Part shown: positions 34,144 to 41,802 of the stretch, in pieces | How positions within the stretch are numbered: position 1 is the stretch's first letter | How the letters are laid out: every line of letters begins with the position of its first letter | Assembly: GCF_000173975.1 (NCBI RefSeq) | Contig: NZ_ACEP01000172.1 | Location: 1-43,626 of the forward strand | DNA length: 43,626 bases | DNA from: Anaerobutyricum hallii DSM 3353 | GTDB taxonomy: Bacteria; Bacillota; Clostridia; Lachnospirales; Lachnospiraceae | Direction of reading: 5' to 3' | Position numbers and translations under genes: made by a program | Notes under the pieces: model-generated | What the model was told of the DNA's origin: nothing | The model's input: only the letters and a program-made list of their open reading frames with translations | The model's database searches: none

Positions 34144-34392
34144 GGTAAATCCTCTTCTTCTTTCTTTTGTCTTTGTTTTATATTAACTTTATTTACTCTT
34201 TGTAGCTATTTTTCAATTATCCTTTAAACATATCAGTTTTGTCTTCTATATATCTACATTATTTTTAATAAAACTTTTGAGCGCATCCCTGTCAATATTT
34301 ATTACTTTTTGTTTATTTACTCTTTGTTTCTCTTAAATTCTAATTTATTCGCCTAAATTCTCTTGTTCGTATTTTTTTCTCAAAAACCCCTC
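34144..34392. other. Intergenic region between divergent genes
   Basis: AT-rich and pyrimidine-rich on the plus strand, with repeated TTTACTCTTTGT segments (about 34191 and 34318). No gene is supported. It should carry the minus-strand promoter of the amidase gene. Confidence 0.4.
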
Positions 34393-34421
34393 TTGAAATT
34401 GCGAACCCCTTGTGATAATAT
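34393..34421 (+). promoter_or_regulatory. Candidate promoter with long leader for the hemolysin III gene
   Basis: TTGAAA and TAATAT are separated by 17 nt. The resulting leader would be about 235 nt. It includes the hairpin GGATAAG/CTTATCC at about 34552-34579 and ends with the strong ribosome site GACAGGAGG. I do not recognise a known riboswitch in it. Confidence 0.5.
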
Positions 34422-34663
34422 TCATATTAATGATACATGGTTTTTAAAACTACGTTGTATGACATTTATATGGATTTTAATTTTTTAACCGGATATACAA
34501 CCTTTCAAATCGTGTGAATGCAATGTTTTGAAAAGCTGCAATTCCATTCAGGATAAGAAAAATTATTTTCACTTATCCATTTATGTATTCTCAGAATCTT
34601 TCTGTATTCTTTTTTGCAAGAAAAATTCCAGAAATGCATATTCTATGACAGGAGGTTATCATT

Positions 34664-35323
34664 ATGAACAAAACAAGTAAAAAGTTTAAAGATCCCGGCA
34701 GTGCCATTACTCATTTAATCGCTATGATCGGTGCAGTTATCTGTGCTTTTCCACTTATCGGCAAAGCAGTACACACGAATAATTCCATCGTTGTTTTTGC
34801 CATGAGTGTATTTATCAGCAGCATGATTCTTCTTTACGGAGCAAGCACCCTTTACCATTCTTTGGATATTTCAAAAAAGGTAAATCTTTTCTTCCGAAGA
34901 ATCGATCATTCCATGATTTTCGTGCTGATTGCCGGTTCCTACACACCAGTTTGCTTACTGGCACTCGATAGAAAGCAGGGAATTCCGCTGCTTGTCCTTG
35001 TATGGGCTACTGCAATCATCGGCATTATCATAAAGATATTCTTTATTAACTGCCCACACTGGGTAAGCTCTATCATCTATATCGGAATGGGCTGGACATG
35101 TGTACTTGTCTTCAAGCCACTCCTTGCCAGTCTGCCAGCCAGTGCATTTGCATGGCTCCTTGCCGGAGGCATCATTTACACTGTCGGCGGTATTATCTAC
35201 GGATTAAAGCTTCCGATTTTTGATAAGCTTCCAAAGGACTTCGGCAGCCACGAGATTTTCCACCTGTTCGTTATGGGCGGAAGCATTTGCCATTTCATCT
35301 TTATGTATGCTTATTTGATGTAG
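34664..35323 (+). CDS. Hemolysin III / TrhA-type membrane protein
   Basis: 219 residues, seven predicted membrane helices. This family is related to adiponectin receptors (PAQR) and keeps the putative metal-hydrolase residues: Ser and His in GASTLYHSL, Asp and His in RRIDHSMIF, and the late His residues in SHEIFHLFVMGG and GSICHF. Bacterial members influence membrane lipid homeostasis; the name hemolysin comes from a Bacillus cereus protein and need not describe its role here. The ribosome site GGAGG is seven bases upstream. A long leader suggests regulation in the 5' region. Confidence 0.87.
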   Translation: MNKTSKKFKDPGSAITHLIAMIGAVICAFPLIGKAVHTNNSIVVFAMSVFISSMILLYGASTLYHSLDISKKVNLFFRRIDHSMIFVLIAGSYTPVCLLALDRKQGIPLLVLVWATAIIGIIIKIFFINCPHWVSSIIYIGMGWTCVLVFKPLLASLPASAFAWLLAGGIIYTVGGIIYGLKLPIFDKLPKDFGSHEIFHLFVMGGSICHFIFMYAYLM

Positions 35324-35472
35324 GGTTGCTGCTACATTTTTTCAGTTATTGATAACAGGCTACATGACTATTAATTTATATCATATAAAAGGCTATCGTC
35401 CATATAGTTATCTGACCTCAAGATAACTTATAACACACTTTATATGATTAAATCAATAAAGATTTAGAAAAA

Positions 35473-35550
35473 GCTCGCTTCATTCACAGCTATCTCCCAA
35501 AGTATCTTTAAAAAATACTCTGGTGGCTATGAATAAGAGCGAGCTTCTTT
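35473..35550 (-). terminator. Extended terminator embedded in the end of the GIY-YIG gene
   Basis: On the minus strand AAGCTCGCT plus TTATTCATAG pairs with CTGTGAATGAAGCGAGCTT, followed by TTTTCT. Inside it, CCAGAGTAT and ATACTTTGG form a second stem. The 5' arm is coding sequence for the last 13 codons of the gene, and the stop codon is in the loop. Ribosomes finishing translation would cover one arm, so termination could depend on translation. Confidence 0.72.
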
Positions 35551-35795
35551 TGTCTGGAAAGCTGCTTAATCGCATACTCCCTTTTCATCGCTTCCTGCTT
35601 CGTGTCATACTCCTCAAAATACACCAGCTCCACCGGGCGGCGGTTCTTCGTATACTTGGCACCTTTCCCGCTGTTATGTGCCTCCAGCCTTTTCTTAAGA
35701 TTATTCGTCCAGCCAGTATACAGAGTTTCATCACTGCATTTTACAATGTATGTATAGTTTCCTTGATGTTGGTTTTGTTTGTCAGTTTCTTTCAT
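35508..35795 (-). CDS. GIY-YIG domain protein (YhbQ/UPF0213-like)
   Basis: 95 residues, a lone GIY-YIG nuclease domain. YTYIVKCSDETLYTGWTNN carries the two short motifs in their YIV...YTG form, followed by KKRLEAHNSGKGAKYTKNRRPVELVY and a final Glu-containing helix (QEAMKREYAIKQL). This is the small stand-alone family found widely in Firmicutes, with presumed DNA-processing activity of unclear purpose. It is neither a UvrC nor a homing endonuclease, as no DNA-binding extension is present. The ribosome site is weak. The last codons form part of the terminator. Confidence 0.88.
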   Translation of the reverse strand: MKETDKQNQHQGNYTYIVKCSDETLYTGWTNNLKKRLEAHNSGKGAKYTKNRRPVELVYFEEYDTKQEAMKREYAIKQLSRQKKLALIHSHQSIF

Positions 35796-36326
35796 TATCT
35801 TTTACCAATTATCGCTTTTCTATTGTTTTCTTTTTTACTTTTCTATTGTTTTATCCTTCTGCCTTTTTTATGATTTTCTTCTACAGTTTATCAATTCAAA
35901 CTTTTTATTATTTCCTGCCACTACTTTTTATCGCAAGCACTTTATTATTTGATTCTTTACCCCAAAATATCCTATTATCTTTTGCTACTACCTCTTGACA
36001 TAATGAATTTTGTGATTTAGTATAACACATTTTTTCCTATCTGTACTTTCTTTTTGGGGAGCTCACTCTCGTAAACTCCCCTATTTTCATCAGCCGGAAC
36101 AATCAGTAAATCATACAATATCGTAAAAATAGCAAAAACACAAAGTTAGTTATCAACATATAAAAAACGAGAAAGATACATGTTAGAAAATTCCGGCTGT
36201 ATTTTTATAAGACTCATTTTTGCAAATTCCTTATCTTCACAACTATTCAGAAGTGATTTTCCTAAAATCATTTTTCTTCTGAATAGTTATTCATATTACT
36301 ATATGCAATGGGAAATCGGACGTTCC
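35796..36326. other. AT-rich intergenic stretch with two hairpins
   Basis: No gene is supported. GGGGAG (36056-36061) and CTCCCC (36076-36081) form a short hairpin followed by TATTTTC on the plus strand. AACTATTCAGAAG (36241-36253) pairs with CTTCTGAATAGTT (36277-36289), with an inner GATTTT/AAAATC pair, downstream of the spoIIQ-like gene; it lacks a T run. The 35800-36000 part is a pyrimidine-rich run. Confidence 0.45.
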
Positions 36327-37220
36327 TTATACTCGAAGATATTTCACTGGATTCACTGTCTTATCTTTATACGTCATCTTAAAAAATACATTCGGTCCTT
36401 CTAATACAAAAGACTTTGTTGGCTCTGCAACTGTTCCAAGAACATCGCCTTCCTGAATGTCATCCCCAATCTCATAGTCAACATTGTCCAGTTGTCCACA
36501 ATATGCCTTATAGTAATTCCCAAGTAAAATCGTTACCACTTTGCCATAACGGTCGGTATCTTCAATATTGACAACTCTTCCATTCGCCGGAGAGACTACT
36601 TCCTCTCCAACCTTTGCTCCAACAATAATTCCATCATTGCAGGCATACTGATCAAGTGTTGTATAATACACTGTCGCATCCATACTGTAAGGGAGAATAA
36701 TATTGCCCATTACCGGCCAGGTTAACTTTTTCTTTCCGTTATAATTGTATACCGAATCACCACTTGCTCCACTGTTCTCTGCGTTATTTCCTGCATTTTC
36801 TTTTGTTCCACTTATATTATTTTTCGTATTATTTTCATCTTTTGTATCTGCGTCATCCTGTTCTGAAGAACTGTTTCGCCCTGAATTATTACTGTATTTT
36901 GTTCCTTCACCGTTATCCTCTGCATTGCTGTCTAATGTATCAGTCCCGTTCTGGCCTTCTGCTCCCGGCTCCACATCCATATCATTATTCGCTGCGGAAT
37001 CCGCTGAATTTGTTGCTGAACCTGTATCATTCCCGGACACTGGACCAATTACATCGTTACTTTTCTCTGTTGTTTCTGTCTTTGTCTTGTTATCAGACTT
37101 GCCCCCATCGGCATTGCCTATTTTAATATTGTAGGCAGTAAGCACTGATAAGATTAAAAAAGCTGCAATCACCAAACTTGAAATATATTTTTTTTGGAAT
37201 AAGTTATTTGGTCTTTTCAT
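36327..37220 (-). CDS. SpoIIQ-like degenerate M23 peptidase
   Basis: 297 residues from the ATG at 37220, which has AGAGGTGATGAA in front. A cytoplasmic start is followed by one membrane helix (SSLVIAAFLILSVLTAYNI), then a long low-complexity linker rich in Asn, Ser, Gly, Asp and Thr, then a C-terminal LytM/M23 fold. The zinc ligands are not conserved: NDGIIVGAK stands where peptidases have HxGxD, and GPNVFFKM where they have HxH. SpoIIQ, the forespore partner in engulfment, has this membrane-plus-inactive-M23 design, and spoIID lies next upstream as in many clostridia. A longer frame to 37514 reads into a transposase remnant and is not part of this protein. Confidence 0.8.
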   Translation of the reverse strand: MKRPNNLFQKKYISSLVIAAFLILSVLTAYNIKIGNADGGKSDNKTKTETTEKSNDVIGPVSGNDTGSATNSADSAANNDMDVEPGAEGQNGTDTLDSNAEDNGEGTKYSNNSGRNSSSEQDDADTKDENNTKNNISGTKENAGNNAENSGASGDSVYNYNGKKKLTWPVMGNIILPYSMDATVYYTTLDQYACNDGIIVGAKVGEEVVSPANGRVVNIEDTDRYGKVVTILLGNYYKAYCGQLDNVDYEIGDDIQEGDVLGTVAEPTKSFVLEGPNVFFKMTYKDKTVNPVKYLRV

Positions 37221-37249
37221 TTCATCACCTCTGGGTATAGTCTTTACCA

Positions 37250-37612
37250 GAAAAATGAAATTTATACATGGAATTTTGCTGAGGCAATGAATAGACGAAC
37301 CATTGCGACCCAATCCTAATTCTGTTGACATTGTTTTATCTTTATACATTTCGTGAAATGTTTCATAATCTTTATTATAAATAGAACGTATCATATCAAA
37401 TACTATGCTGATATCCTGATTTCGAAAACAGAGACTTTCGCTTTGTCTTACCTGTATCAGATTCATTCTATAATCAGATACTAACGGCTTTAAATATTCT
37501 GGTATTACCAGCATATCTAGTAAATTAAATGGTCCGTCCCATTCTTTTTCTCCATAGTATATACATAAACTTATTACCGGATGCAGACGGTCATCCTTTT
37601 TTAACGCTGATT
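37250..37612 (-). pseudogene. Rpn-family transposase/nuclease remnant
   Basis: Reading the minus strand from about 37610, an open frame gives a C-terminal piece of the Rpn (recombination-promoting nuclease, PD-(D/E)XK transposase) family: HPVISLCIYYGEKEWDGP, then FNLLDMLVIPEYLKPLVSDY and RMNLIQVR. No start codon, and the N-terminal nuclease part is missing. It runs in frame into the spoIIQ-like gene, which explains the falsely long frame. It lies between spoIID and spoIIQ, which are normally adjacent. Confidence 0.75.
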
Positions 37613-37787
37613 ATTCTTCCAGAAAGTCTTTAGTATAGTGTCTGGTTTCACTTGATTTCTAACAGGCAATTCGACACCATCCTTTCCCTCTTATATACCT
37701 AATGGTTATTTATATTTATATATTACCATATTTTTCTTTATTTGTAAATATATTTATTCAAAAAATCCTGATTTGTGAGGCTGCAAA

Positions 37788-38003
37788 TCAGATGAACTCC
37801 TGAAGATAAATCTCCCTCAAATCTTTCTCAAAATAAATTCTGAGTTTGCATAGTTAGCCAAAACACAGCCCTCTGGGAATGAAATAATCCTTATTTGTGG
37901 CCTCGGAGCAAGGTTTGGATACGAGCGTGTATAAGCGAGTATTCAAACCGCCGCGACTAAAGTCACAAATAAGGATTATTTTCATTCCCAGAGGGCGTCT
38001 ATT
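37788..38003. repeat. Family-1 unit with right hairpin H15 at the spoIID end
   Basis: The left terminal motif has decayed to CAGATGAACTCC (about 37789). The right hairpin has arms 37868-37899 and 37964-37996 that pair fully apart from one bulged base. Core edges are TGTGGCCTCGGAGC and CGACTAAAGTCACA; inner edge AGCCAAAACACAGC. The outer edge GCGTCTATTTTG contains the spoIID stop codon. Confidence 0.88.
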
Positions 38004-39129
38004 TTGCCTGCGGCAAATCAGGAGTTACAACCTTCGTTCCAGGATAGTAATACGATAATATCGTTGCTGCCGTAATCTGTTTCTCCGCCAACGCATTTGC
38101 CCCGTAAAGGCTCATTCCCATATCGTGACCTTTTCCGACGGTGACCATGCGGAGTTTCCCGTTATAGTTTTCTAAATAGAAGTTGGTGGAATTCAGGGCA
38201 AAGATTTTCTTCCATTCTTCTCCTGTCCACTTATTATCCTTTGCTGTAATTTCCTGTACGAATCCATTCTCGGTATGTTTTGTGATTTTCAGGCTGCTTT
38301 TTAATATTTTTATATTCTGGCTTTTATCTGTTTTTGCAAGATTTCCGCTCTTGTCTGCTTTTGTAAGTTTTTGCAGCACCTCATCATAAGGAAGAACCTT
38401 CACATCCATGTAATCTGGTGATTCTACATCCTGACTGCTGTCCACACTGATCAAATATGGTACGGCTACGGAGTACATTTCTTCTGAAGAAACTGTTTTT
38501 CCAATGCTAACCTCATGATAAAGTGCATCGGCATATTTATTCTCGTAAGTAAGCACCTGTCCAAAAGTTGCATCGGAAGCATCCTCGAGTTTTTTCTTTA
38601 TTTCCAAATACGCTTTCCGCCCATTATTCTCTTCTAATTCTTTCATGGAAATGTAATCGAGATTTAGATTTTCTTGTCTGATATTCTGATATTTCCTGTT
38701 TATGATTTCTGTGCTTTGTACGTCTTTTACATTATTTGAATTTTGTATACCGACTACATTTGTTGTATTACCTGAATTTTGTGTACTTGCTGCATTTGCT
38801 ATATTTCTCGTTTTTTGTGCAACTGTCATATCTGTTTCACTACCTACTTTTTTACTATTACTTTCACCGGAAGCTGCCTTCACAAAATTTGTTCTGCAAA
38901 CAATCATCCACGCTTTCAATGCTTCCTCCTCTTTTATGTAGGATAACTCGGAAGCAGCCATACCGATGACAAATTGTTCTCCGTCCATCTTTTCTCCATT
39001 TTTCATCTCAACAGTAATTCCCATTTTTATATCCGCAACACCCATATTCCCGGAGATGAGAATGGTTGCGATGGTGGGGATGAGAAGCGCACCAAAGATG
39101 AAAAGGATGTATAAAGCTAATTTCTTCAT
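37999..39129 (-). CDS. spoIID: Stage II sporulation protein D
   Basis: 376 residues. An N-terminal membrane anchor (LALYILFIFGALLIPTIATIL) is followed by the SpoIID/LytB domain. Conserved parts are FVIGMAASELSYIKEEEALKAWMIVCRTNFVKA, the family's start, and GHDMGMSLYGANALAEKQITAATILSYYYPGTKV at the end. SpoIID is a lytic transglycosylase-like enzyme that degrades peptidoglycan during engulfment with SpoIIP and SpoIIM. A repetitive Asn/Thr/Val insertion (about residues 110-140) interrupts the domain. The last residues LPQAK and the TAG stop are encoded by the repeat palindrome TTTGCC-GCA-GGCAAA and its CGTCTA edge, so the native C-terminus has been replaced or extended. Confidence 0.9.
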   Translation of the reverse strand: MKKLALYILFIFGALLIPTIATILISGNMGVADIKMGITVEMKNGEKMDGEQFVIGMAASELSYIKEEEALKAWMIVCRTNFVKAASGESNSKKVGSETDMTVAQKTRNIANAASTQNSGNTTNVVGIQNSNNVKDVQSTEIINRKYQNIRQENLNLDYISMKELEENNGRKAYLEIKKKLEDASDATFGQVLTYENKYADALYHEVSIGKTVSSEEMYSVAVPYLISVDSSQDVESPDYMDVKVLPYDEVLQKLTKADKSGNLAKTDKSQNIKILKSSLKITKHTENGFVQEITAKDNKWTGEEWKKIFALNSTNFYLENYNGKLRMVTVGKGHDMGMSLYGANALAEKQITAATILSYYYPGTKVVTPDLPQAK

Positions 39130-39164
39130 TGTATATTATATGCAAAAATTTTGATTCATATAAC

Positions 39165-39258
39165 TAGAGCGTGTTTGAAAAAGGCTTTCTGCAAGATGTG
39201 CGTTACAATTTGTGGGAGATTTCGCCTGAATGAAGGCGGCATAGCGGGCTTCGTCTGT
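39165..39258. repeat. Truncated family-2 repeat fused to a family-1 end
   Basis: It starts TAGAGCGTGTTTGAAAAAGG and matches the 164-bp copies through ATTTCGCCTGAATGAAGGCGG and TAGCGGGCT (to about 39250). It then switches to TCGTCTGTTAG, the outer edge of the family-1 repeat. The rest of family 2 and the family-1 hairpin are both missing, giving a direct junction of the two families. Confidence 0.7.
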
Positions 39259-39625
39259 TAGTTGCTTAATGAATTAAATAGTAATTATCTGTTTCTTTCC
39301 CTCTTGTAAAATCACAAAAGAATACTTGTAATTTATGACGGAGTTACATTTACATTAAGGGCACATTTTTATATAATATACACATATAGCATAAATCATG
39401 ATGGATTAGTGTGTGCATTGGTCTGCTTTTTACATTTATTTGCATTAATATGACAAATCTTGTTCTCTGTGGCTACTTTTTAGCTGTGAAATGAACTGCT
39501 GAGATGGATTACTGAAATAAATTAGTGTATTGTCTCATTGATTTTTAATCAACTAACATAGAAAGTTTTTTCTGGATAGTGCACTTTACAAAAGACAGAT
39601 TGATGGATAACGAAAGGAGGAATCC
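39259..39625. other. Leader/control region of the eutS cluster
   Basis: AT-rich. The palindrome TTGATTTTTAATCAA (39538-39552) lies about 75 nt before the eutS start; a weak promoter-like pair TTGTCT (39530) and TAACAT (39554) with an 18-nt spacer would enclose it. I found no convincing ANTAR dual hairpin of the kind that controls other eut operons. Confidence 0.35.
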
Positions 39626-40003
39626 ATGACGAAGGATATGATCAATAACGGGGTTAATTCAGATGATAAGTCCCGTATTATTCAGGAGTATGTTCCGGGT
39701 AAGCAGATTACGCTTGCTCATATGGTAACCCGTCCAAAGGCTTCTGTTTATAAGAAGCTTGGTCTGCCGGATGATTATCATGATGCGATCGGTATTTTGA
39801 CAATCACTCCTTCTGAGGCAACAATTATTGCGGCAGATATTTGTACGAAGGCGGCTTCTATTAAGTTAGGTTTTGTAGACCGTTTTTCCGGTTCTGTTAT
39901 TATTGTAGGTTCTACTTCTAATGTGGAGTCTGCGCTTAACAGTGTTATTACTACTTTTTATAATAAGCTTGGTTTTGATACGGTTTCTATTACGAAGACT
40001 TGA
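39626..40003 (+). CDS. eutS: EutS/PduU-type microcompartment shell protein
   Basis: 125 residues. It belongs to the permuted BMC-domain shell proteins: [17 protein letters not shown] forms the N-terminal beta-barrel segment, then [54 protein letters not shown] is the BMC core. Such proteins assemble as hexamers in the facets or vertices of bacterial organelles that confine aldehyde chemistry. A 12-residue N-terminal extension ([12 protein letters not shown]) precedes the barrel, longer than usual. AAAGGAGGAATCC gives a strong start. It is the first gene of a four-gene cluster; no pore or pentamer shell genes are present in the window. Confidence 0.92.
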   Translation: MTKDMINNGVNSDDKSRIIQEYVPGKQITLAHMVTRPKASVYKKLGLPDDYHDAIGILTITPSEATIIAADICTKAASIKLGFVDRFSGSVIIVGSTSNVESALNSVITTFYNKLGFDTVSITKT

Positions 40004-40037
40004 TTTAGATACACTTTAGTTTGGAGATTATTTTTTT

Positions 40038-40517
40038 ATGAAAATTATGTTGATTGGTCCGTCGGCAGCGGGTAAGACTACGCTAATTCAGCGTCTTATT
40101 GATGAGGAGATTAAGTATGATAAGACGCAGGCAGTGGAGTATATTGGCAATTTTATTGACACACCGGGTGAATATATGCAGCAGAGGGGATACTGGGGTT
40201 CTTTAACCATTACTTCCCACGATGCGGATATTATCGGGCTGGTGCAGGATTCCAGTAGTGAGGATTGCTGGTTTTCTGGCGGGCTTACAAGTAAGTTTGA
40301 GAAGCCGGTTGTCGGTGTTATCACAAAGATTGACAAAGACGATTCAAATCCAAAGCAGGCTCGTTCCTATCTGGAGCTTGCCGGATGTACGACTATTTTT
40401 GAGGTGAGTTCCTATACCGGAGAAGGTGTGGAGGCTTTGTCTCAGGGATTCCACGATATGGTGAATAAGTACAGGGAAGAGAATAAAGGCCGCTATGCCG
40501 ATGATTATTTTGATTAG
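40038..40517 (+). CDS. eutP: EutP/PduV-family P-loop protein
   Basis: 159 residues. GTPase-like motifs are GPSAAGKTTL (P loop, Lys13), DTPGEYM (switch II, Asp41) and TKID (residues 96-99, guanine recognition). EutP/PduV proteins are microcompartment-associated; EutP has been described as an acetate kinase and PduV in organelle positioning. The family is normally found inside eut or pdu operons. It follows eutS by about 35 nt and precedes the kinase gene by about 17 nt, so it is co-transcribed. TTGGAGATT is the ribosome site. Confidence 0.9.
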   Translation: MKIMLIGPSAAGKTTLIQRLIDEEIKYDKTQAVEYIGNFIDTPGEYMQQRGYWGSLTITSHDADIIGLVQDSSSEDCWFSGGLTSKFEKPVVGVITKIDKDDSNPKQARSYLELAGCTTIFEVSSYTGEGVEALSQGFHDMVNKYREENKGRYADDYFD

Positions 40518-40534
40518 AACAGGAGGTGGTAGGC

Positions 40535-41788
40535 TTGATTACACTATCAAAGGAGAATGTCGTTGATTATGTGAAGTCAAGGCTCGATTTTTTTAATCCT
40601 GATGGAGATATTAAGGTTTCTGCAATTGGAGAAGGTACTGTAGAAGAAGATGGAGATGGTTTTATTAACTTTGTCTATCGTGTTTCTGATGGAGTGCATC
40701 ATCTGATTGTAAAGCAGTCTACTCTGGAATCTCGTTCTAAGGGCAGTTTTACTTTGGATTTAAACCGCTATAAGTTAGAATACGATGCTATGAAGATCTG
40801 TGCTGCGATTGTACCGGACCTGATTCCGAAGTTATATGACTGTGATGAGGAGAATCGTGTATTTATTACAGAAGATGTTTCCTATCTTCGAATCTCCCGC
40901 TTCCAGCTTTTAAAGGGTGTTACTTATCCAAAGCTTGCAGACCAGATTGCAAGATATATGGCAGCAACACAGTTTTACACTTCTGAATATTATTTAGATA
41001 CAAAACGTTTTCGTGATCTGAGTGTTCATTTCATGAATACAACTATGCGAAAGATTATGGAAGTTGGTATGTTCCTCACAAGTGTTACACCAGAAGATAC
41101 GGTTGGACGACCTCTTGATCCGGAATTTGTTACATTTTCCAAGAGAATCTGTGCAGACCCTGCTGTTCTCTTAGCAAGACAGAAACTGAGACATCTTTTT
41201 ATGTCTAAGGGCGAATGTCTGATTCACTGTGACCTGCATACCTCCAATATTTTTGCCAGCCAGACTGAGGCAAAGGTTATTGATATGGAATATGCGTTCT
41301 TCGGACCATTTGCTTATGATATGGGATATTTTACCGCGAACTTTATTGCACAGTATGCTGCCGCTGCTTTCCGTCCATTTGAGACAGAAGAAGCTCGTAA
41401 GGAATTTAAAGCATACTGTCTGTTTATGATTCGTGAAACCTATGTGAAGTATTGTGAATATTTCACACAGTACTGCAAAGAAGATTCCAAAGTCGAATAC
41501 CATAACATTCCTGGTCTTGCAGAAGACTTCTGCCTGACTACACTTCGTGAATTTATTGGATTCGCTGCAAGTGCAATGCTTGGTCGTATCTGCGATCTTA
41601 TTCCATATCCGGATTACGATGATATTGACGATTATGTACAGCGTCACAATGCTAAATGTTTCTCTATCATTTTAAACAGGGAAATGCTTGTAAAATGGGA
41701 ATCTTATAATTCTATTGATGAATTTATCCAGGATATCCTTACTATAGAAGAAATCTACTGTAGAAATATTAAAGATTTGAAATTATAA
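40535..41788 (+). CDS. Methylthioribose-kinase-like phosphotransferase (paralogue 1)
   Basis: 417 residues from the TTG at 40535, eight bases after AGGAGG; this aligns LITLSKENV with the starts of the other two paralogues, whereas the upstream GTG at 40526 overlaps the ribosome site. Motifs: GEGTVEEDGDGFIN (phosphate loop with acidic insertion), LIVKQS (ATP lysine), LIHCDLHTSN (catalytic Asp, with Cys where most have Gly), and VIDMEYAFFGPFAYDMGY (metal Asp). It should phosphorylate a small sugar or alcohol. Association with eutS and eutP suggests that the product feeds or arises from a microcompartment pathway, which is inference. Confidence 0.78.
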   Translation: MITLSKENVVDYVKSRLDFFNPDGDIKVSAIGEGTVEEDGDGFINFVYRVSDGVHHLIVKQSTLESRSKGSFTLDLNRYKLEYDAMKICAAIVPDLIPKLYDCDEENRVFITEDVSYLRISRFQLLKGVTYPKLADQIARYMAATQFYTSEYYLDTKRFRDLSVHFMNTTMRKIMEVGMFLTSVTPEDTVGRPLDPEFVTFSKRICADPAVLLARQKLRHLFMSKGECLIHCDLHTSNIFASQTEAKVIDMEYAFFGPFAYDMGYFTANFIAQYAAAAFRPFETEEARKEFKAYCLFMIRETYVKYCEYFTQYCKEDSKVEYHNIPGLAEDFCLTTLREFIGFAASAMLGRICDLIPYPDYDDIDDYVQRHNAKCFSIILNREMLVKWESYNSIDEFIQDILTIEEIYCRNIKDLKL

Positions 41789-41802
41789 AAGGGAGGCACA
41801 TT

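Noticed and set aside
34422-34663. yybP-ykoY or other known riboswitch before the hemolysin III gene
   Set aside because: The conserved motifs of the riboswitches I know are not visible; only generic hairpins are present.
35523-35873. Plus-strand open frame of 116 codons opposite the GIY-YIG gene
   Set aside because: It is antisense to a clear domain, continues into a pyrimidine-rich run, and has no ribosome site.
37221-37514. N-terminal 98 residues of the long frame over the spoIIQ-like gene
   Set aside because: They match the C-terminal part of an Rpn transposase and lie upstream of a good ribosome site and a proper membrane-anchor start.
39259-39625. ANTAR-type antiterminator control of the eutS cluster
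   Set aside because: I could not find two successive hairpins with the typical loop pattern or a terminator before eutS.
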